Shown one piece after another: positions 54,589 to 63,681 of a stretch of 64,000 bases of DNA. Positions within the stretch are counted from its first letter, which is position 1, and every line of letters starts with the position of its first letter. Source of the DNA: JBEKTY01 sp049515555 (GTDB lineage: Bacteria > Planctomycetota > Planctomycetia > Pirellulales > Thermoguttaceae); contig JBEKTY010000010.1 of the NCBI GenBank assembly GCA_049515555.1, forward strand, positions 17,098 to 81,097, read 5' to 3'. A program made the translations under genes and the position numbers. The notes below the pieces were generated by a model. That model saw only the letters and a list, made by a program, of their open reading frames with translations, was not told where the DNA came from and did no database searches.

Positions 54589-56284
54589 GTGGCACCTCGA
54601 CAGGGTTGAACGGCAGCTCCAGGGTAAGAACCGCACCGCACTCCGGGCCGTCGCTGTACGCGGTCAGCGAGCCCCCCAGCTCTTTTGCCGCATTTGCCGA
54701 ACTGTGCAGGCCGAATCCGTGGCCTTCCTTTTTGGTCGTGAAGCCGTGGGAGAAGATTCGCGTCAGGTTCTCCTTGGCGATTCCCACGCCGTTGTCGATG
54801 ACGTCGATGAAGATCTTTCTTTCCCGGGCGTCGCCGCCGATTCTGACCCGCACGACCAGCCGCCGGTCGGTCCGGCCGCTTTCGACCAGAGCGTCCCGCG
54901 CGTTCCTCACCAGGTTCACCAGGATTTGCAGGATCTTCTGCCTGTCCACGCGAACGTGAGGCGTGTCCGCGTACTCGCGAACCAGCGCGATGTCGTGTTT
55001 CCCGAACGAGGACGCGTTCAGTTTCAGGGCGTCGTCGACCAGACCGGTCAGGTCCACCGTTTCCACGAGTCCGCCCGCTCGGGCGTACGATTGCTGCATG
55101 GCGATGATTGTCTTCACGTGATCGACGTTCTTGGTCAGGGATTGCATTTCGCTGAGCAACTGACTTTGGTCGTAGGCCATGCGTGAGGCCAAAAGGCGCA
55201 GGAATCTGGGGAGTTGTTTTCCCTTTTCATTTTCTGTCAGGAAACGCGCCAAGTCCGCGGCATCGTGGTTCATCAAATCCAGGGCGCGACTGAACTCCGC
55301 GACCTTGGATCTCCGCAAGCAATCGGTGACCAGGATGGCCGAGACGTTGACACTGTTGAGCACGTTGCCCACATTGTGCAGCACGCCCGTGGCAACCTCC
55401 GCCATGCCGGCCGTGCGGGCCGCGTCGACGAACTGCTGGTGTACGCTCTCCAATTCCTGTTCGGCCCGTTTTCGTTCGGCGACTTCCCTAGTCAATTCTA
55501 GGTTGGCCTGCGAGAGCTGTTGCGTGCGTTGTTCCACGCGGGCCTCCAGTTCGGCGTGGGCTTGTTGCAACTCCTTCGCGCCGCGCTGGATCTGATCCAG
55601 CATGGCGTTGAAGTCGTCATAAAGCATTCCCAGCTCGTCGTTTGCGCATTTCCGCACGCGGATGGAGTAGTCGCGATCGGCGGAGATCTTTCGGGCCGAT
55701 TGTGCCAGTTGAATGATCGGAGCGGAGACGATGCGCTGCAAGCGCGACGACAGGAGAAATGCTATGCCCAGCGAAACAAGCATGACGATTGCCACGATCG
55801 TAACGGAACGGTAGAGTTGCGCCAAGAGATCATCCATCGAGGCGTGCAGGTAGACCGTTCCGATTCTCCCGCCGTCGCGGATCATCTCGTGGGTGACGTC
55901 CAAGTAATTCCCGGCGACGAACCTATACCCGTCGGACCCGGGCGGCGGAGGCGAGAAATCCTCTCCTCCCGCTCCGCGATACGTCGCGAACACCCGTCCC
56001 TTGGCGTCGTACAGGCAGGCGAAGCGCACCGTCGGCTGGAGGCTCAGGGAAGACAACATCTCGCGTGCCGCCGCCGGATCGTCAAAGGTCAGTGTCGCCG
56101 TGCTGTTGGCCCCCAGCACCTCGGCCAACGCGGAGAGTTGCTGGACCTTGGAAGCGCGAATCAAATCGGCGTCGTTGACGATCAGAGCGACGGAAGTCAA
56201 CAGGAGTGCGGCCCCGCTAACGACCAACACCAAAACGTTCAGTTTCGACTTGATCGAGAGGTTTTTGAGAAACGGAAACATCAT
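54575..56284 (-). CDS. Membrane sensor histidine kinase with HAMP domain
   Basis: 569 residues. TM1 (about 14-36), a periplasmic sensor of about 130 residues resembling CHASE8, TM2 (about 170-192), HAMP (about 195-245), a coiled coil, and a kinase core with NLVRNARDAL, DNGVGIAKEN and GHGFGLHSSA ATP-binding motifs. The phospho-acceptor region reads TGVLHNVGNVLNSV, the HNVGN variant, rather than the classical HEIRTP. Start is immediately after the YfiR stop, and its end overlaps the hybrid kinase. CHASE8 kinases often stand beside YfiR genes, suggesting that YfiR modulates this sensor from the periplasm. Confidence 0.9.
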   Translation of the reverse strand: MMFPFLKNLSIKSKLNVLVLVVSGAALLLTSVALIVNDADLIRASKVQQLSALAEVLGANSTATLTFDDPAAAREMLSSLSLQPTVRFACLYDAKGRVFATYRGAGGEDFSPPPPGSDGYRFVAGNYLDVTHEMIRDGGRIGTVYLHASMDDLLAQLYRSVTIVAIVMLVSLGIAFLLSSRLQRIVSAPIIQLAQSARKISADRDYSIRVRKCANDELGMLYDDFNAMLDQIQRGAKELQQAHAELEARVEQRTQQLSQANLELTREVAERKRAEQELESVHQQFVDAARTAGMAEVATGVLHNVGNVLNSVNVSAILVTDCLRRSKVAEFSRALDLMNHDAADLARFLTENEKGKQLPRFLRLLASRMAYDQSQLLSEMQSLTKNVDHVKTIIAMQQSYARAGGLVETVDLTGLVDDALKLNASSFGKHDIALVREYADTPHVRVDRQKILQILVNLVRNARDALVESGRTDRRLVVRVRIGGDARERKIFIDVIDNGVGIAKENLTRIFSHGFTTKKEGHGFGLHSSANAAKELGGSLTAYSDGPECGAVLTLELPFNPVEVPHERA

Positions 56285-56938
56285 TTACCGTTGTTGTCCT
56301 CCCACGATCTTCGCTAGACCGAGCAGCTTCGAGCTGATCTTCAGTTGTTGTCGTCTGGCGACATCGACGTTGATTTCGAAGCGGACCTTGTTCTCCTCGA
56401 TGAAGAAAGTGACGGCTCCACCGTCCTCGGCGAAAGCGGGGTTCTCCCCGACCAGCAAGACCGGGGAGCCGCGTGTCTTGCGAATCGCCGCCGCCGTCTC
56501 GTCCGCGCTGGTGGACGATGGGACGAACAAGACGTGACAGGGCGCGTAGGCGGCCATGGAAGCGAATCGCCTGGCAACGATCGGGCGTCCACCGACCTTT
56601 TTTGTGCGGGCGATCTCGTTCAGGATCTCGCCGAAGGGGTCTGTCCCCAGCACGCCGATCACCAGCGGCGTGTCGTTTGTCGGAAACGCTTCGACCGGCC
56701 ACTGCACATAGCTGCTGAAATTGTAGAGGTAGGCGGCTTTGATCGTGTATTCGCGGTTGACGACCGCCCCTTCGTCCTGGGCCTCCGAGAAGGAGACTGC
56801 CGCCAGGAGCGCCACGGCGAACGGGACGACGCGCGCCGCCAGGGGGCGAAAGACGGCGCCCGCCGGCGCTGGCCACCGGTCGCAACGCGCCCCGCAGCAC
56901 ACGCTTCGCTTCTCAAACGGGTCTTTCAGAGTGCGCAC
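56285..56938 (-). CDS. yfiR: YfiR family (DUF4154) periplasmic protein
   Basis: 217 residues; the start may be somewhat further in, as the first ~30 residues are basic and Cys-rich before the hydrophobic leader (VVPFAVALLAAVSFSEA). The body matches the YfiR fold: YTIKAAYLYNFSSYVQWP, VIGVLGTDPFGEILNE, HVLFVPSSTS, LLVGENPAFAEDGG and FEINVDVARRQQLKISSKLL. YfiR proteins sit in the periplasm and restrain a partner membrane signalling protein. Stop codon and next ATG are adjacent, so translation is coupled with the histidine kinase, the likely partner. Preceded by the TonB receptor gene 117 bp away. Confidence 0.9.
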   Translation of the reverse strand: MRTLKDPFEKRSVCCGARCDRWPAPAGAVFRPLAARVVPFAVALLAAVSFSEAQDEGAVVNREYTIKAAYLYNFSSYVQWPVEAFPTNDTPLVIGVLGTDPFGEILNEIARTKKVGGRPIVARRFASMAAYAPCHVLFVPSSTSADETAAAIRKTRGSPVLLVGENPAFAEDGGAVTFFIEENKVRFEINVDVARRQQLKISSKLLGLAKIVGGQQR

Positions 56939-57055
56939 GGCGTCTTTCTACCATGATTACGTCAACCGAGGTGGTTGGCAGACTGATCGCCTCGATTATT
57001 GCAGGCCACCATTGCATCAGGTCATCGCTGCGTAGACTCTCCTACCAGCCATAAG

Positions 57056-59164
57056 TCACCATGTCCACGTCACCTTGCCGTATACGCTGCGCGGCACGGC
57101 CGTGGGCTGGTCAGCCACGAACTGGGTGCCGGTAAACTCATAGTGCTCATCCTGCAGTAAGTTCTGACCGACCACAGCCAACTCGAGATGTTTCCTGGGT
57201 CGCCAGGCAAACCGGATGTCCATTTCGATATAGCCCGGCACCTGCAGCGCCGGAAGGCTTTCCACGTAGCGGGCGATCAGGTCGAAATCGACGTTCCGGC
57301 CCAAGTCCCACGAAGACGACAGGTAAACCTGGTTTTGCGGGCTCTCGCCCTGGGCCAAGTCGGAGCCGGGCACGGCCGTCGGGCCGGGTTGCAGGCGGAT
57401 CATGAGGAAGGCGTAATAGCCCCGCAGCCGCCAGCGCTTGGTGATCTCCCATTGCCCGAACAACTCCACGCCGTAGGTGTCGCCGGCCATGTCGTTGTTG
57501 GCGCTAAAGGGAATGAAAAACGGCCCCACGCTCGGATCGAGAACCGGCGTGAGCGTCCGCAAGTCGTTGTAATGGTTGAAGAACAGCGCCACATCCCACG
57601 ACAACTGCTCCGTTGCCTGGCGGCGGTAGCCGAGTTCGTAAGCCATGACCGCTTCCGATTGCAATTCCGGATTGCCCAAGAGCAGGGGGAAGACGGGCAG
57701 GCCCTGGAAGAACGGCAATCCCACGATCCGCGCGGTCTCCTCGGCGATCGACGGGGTTCGCACGGCCCGCGAGATGGCCCCCCAAGCCGAGCTCTGCTTG
57801 TCGAACATCCACAGCAGCCGCAGGCTGGGCTGGCATTCCACGCCCGACAGGTCGTTGTACTCCAGCTTGCAGCCCGGCGTGAACATCAGGTGGTCCTCGA
57901 CCAGCGTGATCTCGTCTTGGACGAAGGCGCTCACCAGGTTCACTTGCTGGTGCGGGGGAAGCAGGGCGAGCCAGGAACTATTGTTCACGTTCTCGGTCAC
58001 CGACCGGTACCCGCCGCCCCAGACAATGTGCTGCCGGTCGCTCAAGGGAAACCGGTCGTGGAAGTCAAGATCGAAAGTGTCTTGCCTGATGATCATTGCC
58101 GGGTCGTCGCGTTCGAGGCGATCGTAGTAGAATTGCAGCGAGTAATCCGAGTCCTTGTCGACCGTGTGGGTCCACCGCGTAAGGAGGTTGCCGCCCTGGA
58201 GTGGAACCGTTTTCTTGACCAGGGCTTCGAAATTGCCGGAGGGATCGGGAAACACCGGCTGCTCCGTGGCCAAACCTGCGCTGCCGTTGTAATAATCGCC
58301 TTGAAACGTGACCAGGTCGGTTTTCAAGCGGTCCACCTCCCAGTCAAGGCGAAAACCGCCCTGTCCGAGTTGCCAGGAATCGTTGGCGCCGTAGGGGGCA
58401 ACGCCCGGACCGCAGTCGAAGTACTTGCCGTACGCCCGATAGTACACGCCCTCGCCGGCTTGCCCGCCGTAACGAAACGAGCCGAGCGCGCGTTCCGAGG
58501 TGCCGCCACCGGCCACGGCCAGGCCGCCTTGGGTGTCCCGGGCACTCTTGGTGATGATGTTGATCACGCCATTAACGGCGTTGGCGCCCCAGACGGTCGC
58601 CCCGGGTCCGCGGATGACCTCGATCCGCTCAATATCCTCGAGGATCAAATTCTGGACTTCCCAATAAACCCCAGAGAACAGGGGCGTATACACGGCCCGG
58701 CCATCGATGAGCACCAGGAGCTTGTTGGCAAACCGGTCATTGAAGCCTCGCGAGGTGATCGCCCAGTCGGTCGAGTTGATTCGGGCCACGTCCAGTCCGG
58801 GCACCATCCGCAGGGCTTCCGGAACGCTCGTGGCGCCGCTGCGGCGGATCATTTCAGGGGTAATGACGAATATGGCCGCGGCCGAGTGCCCGACCGTGCT
58901 CGGCTGCCGGGTGACCGAAGTCACGGGCATGTCCATGGAGGGAACGACGACCTGCGTATTGGCCAGTTGCTCGATGTCCATGTTAAGGATGTCCTTGACG
59001 CCGCTGCCGCCGGCTTGCTGTTCCGCGGCGGCTGGTTCGGGCGGCATGCGTTCAGAAGGAGCGGCCTCCGATTGCGCGAACATCGGCCTGGGCAAGAGCA
59101 GCAAGACGACGAGCAGAATACCGCGATCCACTCGGCGCATCGGCGGATAATGCGCACCCGCCAT
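57056..59164 (-). CDS. TonB-dependent outer-membrane receptor
   Basis: 702 residues; ATG at 59164 follows GGGGGAG (a second ATG eight codons on is possible). Signal peptide with the hydrophobic core ILLVVLLLLP. After a linker with DILNMDIEQLANTQV comes the plug domain: VITPEMIRRSGATSVPEALR, GFNDRFANKLLVLIDGRAVY and the IERIEVIRGPGATVWGANAV plug signature. A 22-strand-type barrel follows, ending in the aromatic VTWTW. Family members with this N-terminus commonly travel with YfiR and CHASE8 kinases, as here. Substrate unknown. First gene of the four-gene signalling operon. Confidence 0.92.
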   Translation of the reverse strand: MAGAHYPPMRRVDRGILLVVLLLLPRPMFAQSEAAPSERMPPEPAAAEQQAGGSGVKDILNMDIEQLANTQVVVPSMDMPVTSVTRQPSTVGHSAAAIFVITPEMIRRSGATSVPEALRMVPGLDVARINSTDWAITSRGFNDRFANKLLVLIDGRAVYTPLFSGVYWEVQNLILEDIERIEVIRGPGATVWGANAVNGVINIITKSARDTQGGLAVAGGGTSERALGSFRYGGQAGEGVYYRAYGKYFDCGPGVAPYGANDSWQLGQGGFRLDWEVDRLKTDLVTFQGDYYNGSAGLATEQPVFPDPSGNFEALVKKTVPLQGGNLLTRWTHTVDKDSDYSLQFYYDRLERDDPAMIIRQDTFDLDFHDRFPLSDRQHIVWGGGYRSVTENVNNSSWLALLPPHQQVNLVSAFVQDEITLVEDHLMFTPGCKLEYNDLSGVECQPSLRLLWMFDKQSSAWGAISRAVRTPSIAEETARIVGLPFFQGLPVFPLLLGNPELQSEAVMAYELGYRRQATEQLSWDVALFFNHYNDLRTLTPVLDPSVGPFFIPFSANNDMAGDTYGVELFGQWEITKRWRLRGYYAFLMIRLQPGPTAVPGSDLAQGESPQNQVYLSSSWDLGRNVDFDLIARYVESLPALQVPGYIEMDIRFAWRPRKHLELAVVGQNLLQDEHYEFTGTQFVADQPTAVPRSVYGKVTWTW

Positions 59165-59476
59165 AATCTCCCCCCTGAAATGCCTGCACTCCGGCGCCGC
59201 GTGCTGCGGATTGAGCCGCGGCCGACGTATGCACCGGCATTGTTGCTATCGGTTTGCCCAAAAAGCAGCGTTAGCCTGGCCATCACTTCCGTGCAAAGTC
59301 GGAGATCCTGTGCTTACGACATTTCAGAAGCGCGCCCGCTGGTCGCGCGCGTCGCGTTGTCAGCGCATACAGTGGGCGCGCGTTATGCCTCAAGCTGATC
59401 TGGAGGCCCGTGAATCTGCCATTACGGAATCGCTCCAGTACGAGACAACCTAGGTTTGAGTGTGAGAGGGCAGACG
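59165..59476. other. Divergent intergenic region, nothing specific seen
   Basis: Separates the TonB receptor operon from the HD-GYP regulator. I find no gene, repeat or convincing promoter on either strand. Confidence 0.5.
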
Positions 59477-60670
59477 ATGGTGAAGGTTCTGGTTGTCGAC
59501 GACGCAGTAGATTCCGTTACGCTACTGACCTACGCGCTTAAAGATCAGGGCTACGATGTGTCCGTGGCCTACGGCGGCCACGAAGCTTTGGACGTCGCGT
59601 CTGCGGAGCGTCCCGACGTTATCCTCTTGGATGTCATGATGCCTGGAATGAACGGCGTCGAGGTATGCCGGCGCTTGAAGGCAGACGCCGTCTTGCGCAT
59701 GATTCCCGTCCTGTTGGTCACCGCCAAGGAACTGGACGAGGACGTTATCGCCGGGCTCGATGCGGGGGCCGAAGACTACGTTACGAAGCCCTTCAATAAC
59801 ATGGTCCTCGCGGCCCGCCTCCGTGCCGCCGTTCGCGTCAAGCAGTTTCATGACGAGATTGCTCAAATGAACGAGCAGCTTCGAGCAGAAATCGTCGATC
59901 GAAAGCTGGCTGAGGAAAGCCTTCGGAAGAAGGACGTCCAACTCCGCGCGGCCCAGAGGCTGGAAACCGCCGCGATTCGTCGCGGCGAGGAGGAGACCAT
60001 CCACCGGTTGCTTCGGGTCTCGTTGTGCCGTGACGAGGAGACGGGCACGCACATCCGCAGAGTCGGCCTGCTCAGTGAAGCGCTCGCAAGAGTCGCGGGG
60101 TGGTCGGTCACCGAGGCGGAGGACATCCGCTTGGCGGCGCCCATGCACGATATCGGCAAGATTGGCATTCCGGACGCCATTCTTCACAAGCCAGGCCCTA
60201 TGAGTCCCGAAGAATTCCTGATCATACAGACGCACACGGTGATCGGCGCAAAGATTCTAGCCGGCTCCGATGCGCCCATGCTGATCATGGCGGAGCAAAT
60301 CGCCCTGAATCATCATGAACATTGGGACGGAGGAGGATACCCTGCCGGCCTTGCAGGGTACGCCATTCCAGAAAGCGCGCGCATCGTGGCCATCGCGGAT
60401 GAGTACGACGCCCTGATCCACGACCGCGTGTACCGCCCCGCGATGACCGAGGAGAAGGCCCTGGCAATCATGCAGCAAGATGCGGGGACACATTTCGACC
60501 CGCTTCTCTTGGCGGCATTCTTCTCGCATCTTTCCGACATTAGCCGTGTCGCCCTGGAAAACCCGGACGAGGCGGCAGCAGAGTTCGTTGGCGAGTGCCC
60601 AACTGAGGCACGCTCCCCTGGACGGCTGGATCTGGTGGGGCCTGTGAACAATCCGTGTATCACGTCATAG
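59477..60670 (+). CDS. Response regulator with HD-GYP domain
   Basis: 397 residues from the ATG at 59477 (GAGGG upstream). Receiver domain 1-120 with phospho-acceptor Asp in ILLDVMMPGMNG and Lys in DYVTKPF. A coiled linker (about 130-180) leads to an HD-GYP phosphodiesterase domain: HIRRVGLLSEALA, MHDIGKIGIPDAIL and HHEHWDGGGYPAGLAG, with RIVAIADEYDAL. The metal-binding HD and the GYP motif are intact, so it could hydrolyse cyclic di-GMP. It is divergent from the TonB-YfiR-kinase operon, and so may be the output of those orphan kinases. Confidence 0.92.
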   Translation: MVKVLVVDDAVDSVTLLTYALKDQGYDVSVAYGGHEALDVASAERPDVILLDVMMPGMNGVEVCRRLKADAVLRMIPVLLVTAKELDEDVIAGLDAGAEDYVTKPFNNMVLAARLRAAVRVKQFHDEIAQMNEQLRAEIVDRKLAEESLRKKDVQLRAAQRLETAAIRRGEEETIHRLLRVSLCRDEETGTHIRRVGLLSEALARVAGWSVTEAEDIRLAAPMHDIGKIGIPDAILHKPGPMSPEEFLIIQTHTVIGAKILAGSDAPMLIMAEQIALNHHEHWDGGGYPAGLAGYAIPESARIVAIADEYDALIHDRVYRPAMTEEKALAIMQQDAGTHFDPLLLAAFFSHLSDISRVALENPDEAAAEFVGECPTEARSPGRLDLVGPVNNPCITS

Positions 60671-60784
60671 TGGCGGAGTGCTCGTCCGGCTCTTTGCGTC
60701 ATTAGTAGCGTGTCTTCAGGCTATGTGTTGGCCGCTGCACCACTGGAGCGCAGCCTGCTCTCGCTGGCCGTGGTAGCCCGGGTG

Positions 60785-60945
60785 TCAATGACACCCGCAA
60801 CCGCCGGTTTTCAGCGGTTTTCCCCGTGTTCTTGATTCCGTCGCAAGAATTGGCGAAAATGCAACAAGGCCCCGGAAAAGATGGCACTTTCGACCTTCTT
60901 AGGCTGATGTGCAAAACTTCCCGGGGAACGTTTCCGTTCGTGTGC
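60785..60945 (+). repeat. Integrase-upstream module A (copy 2)
   Basis: Counterpart of 51540-51705: TCAATGACACCCGCAACCGC, CAGCGGTTTTCCCCGTGTTC and CTTCCCGGGGAACG match at the same spacing. Confidence 0.6.
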
Positions 60946-61129
60946 CCTGGTCATTCGCTGTGCTCCCTGTCTCCCCAACGGTTAACATCCGTTGCGGCGA
61001 GCTATGTTAACCGTTGTGAGATGCCGCATACGTCAGCCGGGTGGCCGGTCGCCTCCACGCTGAATCAGCAAGTGTTCCCCACTCCAGAACGTGCCGTGTG
61101 GCCGCTCGGGCTGCCCTGACAACCCGTCA

Positions 61130-61335
61130 GACGTGCTGGACGTGTTACAGCGGCTTCGCCAGCAGGACCGTGAGCGGGGGCACAAGATTCCTCCCGAAAC
61201 GGCGGCTCAGTAGCGTTTCGTCGCGTCGTGGCCGGAAGGTGGTGGGGCCCAAGTGGCATCGGTCATTTCACACCGTGCCCCCTGAAAGGCTTGTACATCA
61301 GGCTCGCGCCACGCTATTCTCGGAATAGGGTGGGC
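61130..61335 (+). repeat. 200-bp repeated module C (copy 2)
   Basis: Matches 43425-43623 through the CAGCGGCTTCGCCAGCAGGA block, the GTGCCCCCTGAAAGGCTTG block and the terminal palindrome (GCTATTCTCGGAATAGGG here). It ends 13 bp before the HTH gene. Confidence 0.7.
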
Positions 61336-61347
61336 TAACACACTAGG

Positions 61348-61650
61348 ATGAGCAATAGAAAACCACAACCGACGATGACCGACGTGCTGAAGACTGCGAT
61401 CGAGGAGAGCGACCGTACCCGTTACCGTATTGCCAAGGGTAGCGGGATTGATGAAGCCGCCCTTATACGATTCATGCGCGGCGAAACGTCCCTTCGGCTC
61501 GACAAGGCCGACCGGCTCGCCGCCTATCTGGGACTTCGACTGGTGCCGGACCCCAACGCCGTGCTACCGGCGCCGACGCCGGAACACTTGGCACGGCCGA
61601 CACTGGCGAAGCGACAGGCGAACCGACCCGCTCGACGCCGACAAGAATGA
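61348..61650 (+). CDS. Small helix-turn-helix DNA-binding protein
   Basis: 100 residues. Residues about 10-60 form an XRE/lambda-repressor-like helix-turn-helix: DVLKTAIEESDRTRYRIAKG, then SGIDEAALIRFMRGETSLRL and DKADRLAAYLGLRLVPD. The C-terminal tail is basic. Start has no strong ribosome site, but the ATG lies just after the module C palindrome. It sits immediately upstream of an integrase fragment on the same strand, the usual place for an excision or control protein of planctomycete integrative elements. Probably cytoplasmic, and intact. Confidence 0.75.
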   Translation: MSNRKPQPTMTDVLKTAIEESDRTRYRIAKGSGIDEAALIRFMRGETSLRLDKADRLAAYLGLRLVPDPNAVLPAPTPEHLARPTLAKRQANRPARRRQE

Positions 61651-61661
61651 AAGGCAAAATC

Positions 61662-62440
61662 ATGGGAACCGTTTTCAGGAAGACTGCAACCAAGCCGCTG
61701 CCGGCCGGGGCGAAGATCATCGTCCGCAAGGGACAACGGCTTGCCGAGTGGATCGACGCCAAGCAGAAGCGCCGGAGGGCACCCGTTACCGTCGAAAAGG
61801 ATGGCACCGACCGGATTGTGATTACCGCCCGGACCTACACCGCGAAGTACCGGGACGGCGCGGGGGTGGTGCAAGAAGTGGCGACCGGCTGCCGCGACGA
61901 TTCGGCCGCCCGCTCGGTGCTGACTGACCTGGAGAAGCGGGCCGAGAAAGTGAAGGGCGGGATTCTGACGGTTGACGAAGCCGGGACAATCGACCACCAG
62001 CAAACCCCGCTGGCCGACCACTTTGCCGCCTACCTGTTGAAACTGGAAGCCGAAGGGACTTCGCCCGTTCACCGGGCCAATGTCCGGCGGGCGATGGAAC
62101 GGCTCGCCGCTGATTGCAAATTCCGGCGGCTTCCCGACCTGGGGCGCGAAGCCCTGGAAAAATGGCTTGTAACGCAAGAGAAGGCTGGCATGGGAGCCCG
62201 AACCCGGAACACGTACCGGGCTGCCGCCGTGGCCTTTTGCAACTGGTGCATCGAGACAGGCCGCCTTGTGTCCAATCCCGACGAAAAGAACCGCGAAGGC
62301 TCGACGATTCCCCTTCGGGCCGACCTTGCCGCCGACCTTCGCCAATGGCTTGCCGACAAGGCGAAGGCCGCGCAGGACGTGCCGGCCGTGGCCTTCGATC
62401 CAAAACCACCGGAAGCCGGGGAAGCGGGACCAGGGCGAAG
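61662..62440 (+). pseudogene. Tyrosine-recombinase integrase fragment (N-terminal and core pieces)
   Basis: From the ATG at 61662 (AAAGG upstream; an ATG at 61647 overlapping the HTH stop is also possible). The N-terminal arm-binding part (RKTATKPLPAGAKIIVRKGQ, TARTYTAKYRDGAGVVQEVA) and a core-binding SAM-like domain (FAAYLLKLEAEGTSPVHRAN to FCNWCIETGRLVSNP) are present. The sequence then jumps in frame to IPLRADLAADLRQWLADKAK, skipping the first catalytic Arg region. It ends near AVAFDPK without the HxxR and Tyr motifs. Downstream, the frame runs antisense into a second broken gene. So it has both an internal deletion and a 3' truncation, and cannot recombine DNA. Confidence 0.75.
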
Positions 62441-62449
62441 CCGGGGGCC

Positions 62450-63576
62450 TTGGTTCTATCCGGCCCGACATCTCGTCGCTGGAAAGCACTTGTGCAGGTG
62501 TTTGGATGCCATACCGAGCGGCGGCGTTAATAATCCCCTCGGGTGCCTTGACGGGCGTGTAACCCTTGCCCTCAAGCTGTTTGACCGTGCCTTCGCCGGT
62601 CAGCACAGCCCTGTCCCCTGCGACCTGCACAAAAGCCGCCTGCCAGTTGCGCCGCTTTCGCTCCCCTTCCTCGGAACTGTCCCGGTAGTTCGGCTGAAGG
62701 GCATAGGAGTCGAAGGTGAACTCCCAGGCGGGCTGGTCCGAGTTCAGCAGGTGGGCGAACAGGATCGCAAGCACCTCCCTGTCGGCGCTGGCGAGGGCCT
62801 GGCCACAGTGGTGCCGTACATCCCAATCCGATGCCTTGCGGGCTTCGTCGATGGTCAGGTTATTCAAGTTGTAGTCAAACAGAGATTCCGTCTCCAAGGA
62901 CTCGAACTCCCGCACCCGCACACCACGACGGTAGATGACCGCCGCCCGCCGGTCCCCCAGGTTGCGGTTGGCTTTGGGCAAGATGGCCTTGTCGAGGGAC
63001 TCGGGATCGGAGAAATGGAGAAACCACTTGCCAAGGGCGTTGTAGAAAGCCAGCACCTCGGGTGTCAGGGGAAGGAATACCCTGGTGTGGTCTCGTTTCG
63101 CCCGCACACGGGTCTCGTCCACGATCTCGATCTTCACGCTGCGCCAGTCGCCATGTTCCCGGATGCTCCGGTCAATGGCGTTGCTGACGAACTCCCGCAG
63201 CGCCAAGGCCACCTCGTTCCAATCCTGCTTCCCGTAGTCCAGTACAAGTCCGAGGTCTTCGGTGGCGGACCTGCTGGCCCCCGTGCCGGGATCGGTGCCG
63301 CCGTACTTGACGCACACACGGGCGAACTCCTTGCTGGCCTTGGAGTCGGCGACCGTCTGCGGCTTGGTGAAGAAGTCCAGCCGGAGTGTCCCGCAGAACA
63401 CGACCGGGGCCAGGTTGTTCCGCAGGCAGGCAGACAGCGGCTGCATGCTTATTGCCACTTCCGAACTGCCCGATGACGCCCTGGTTGTCGCTCGTGTCGG
63501 CCAGGCTGACGCCCAGGACGGCGAAGCCTTCCGGGGGGCAGGCGCCGATGTTGTCAATTTTCAGGTAGGCGGGCAT
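62450..63576 (-). pseudogene. ATP-binding (HATPase-like) protein, frameshifted and 3'-truncated
   Basis: Starts at the ATG at 63576 after GGAGG: MPAYLKIDNIGACPPEGFAV, LGVSLADTSDNQGVIGQFGS, GNKHA. At about 63421-63435 an extra four bases in a TGCC/CTGC tandem repeat shift the frame. The protein continues in another frame as CLRNNLAPVVFCGTLRLDFF and on through NEVALALREFVSNAID (an N-box-like ATP site), RTRVFLPLT-like and VIYRRGVRVREFES segments. It ends near VLSSDEMSGR at the join with the integrase fragment. This family is frequent in planctomycete accessory DNA and its role is unknown. GxxGQFGSGNKH resembles a nucleotide-contact loop. Confidence 0.7.
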
Positions 63577-63681
63577 GGGTCTTTCCTCCGTTCAAGGATT
63601 GAACGGGGGAAAGACATCAGTCGGTGGAACTCGCCGTGGCAGAAAACGAAATCGGTTGATTCACTTTGAACTCGGCCAGTA

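Larger units (their letters stand above)
60671..61347. other. Intergenic region with modules A and C of a mobile element
   Basis: No gene is convincing. It carries module A (60785-60945) and module C (61130-61335), repeats of segments found near the broken integrase at 51.5 kb and at 43.4 kb. It leads into the HTH-integrase remnant and is probably the 5' part of that element. Confidence 0.6.

Noticed and set aside
57188..59398. 736-codon plus-strand open frame opposite the TonB receptor
   Set aside because: Antisense shadow: no domain, and its composition mirrors the receptor codons.
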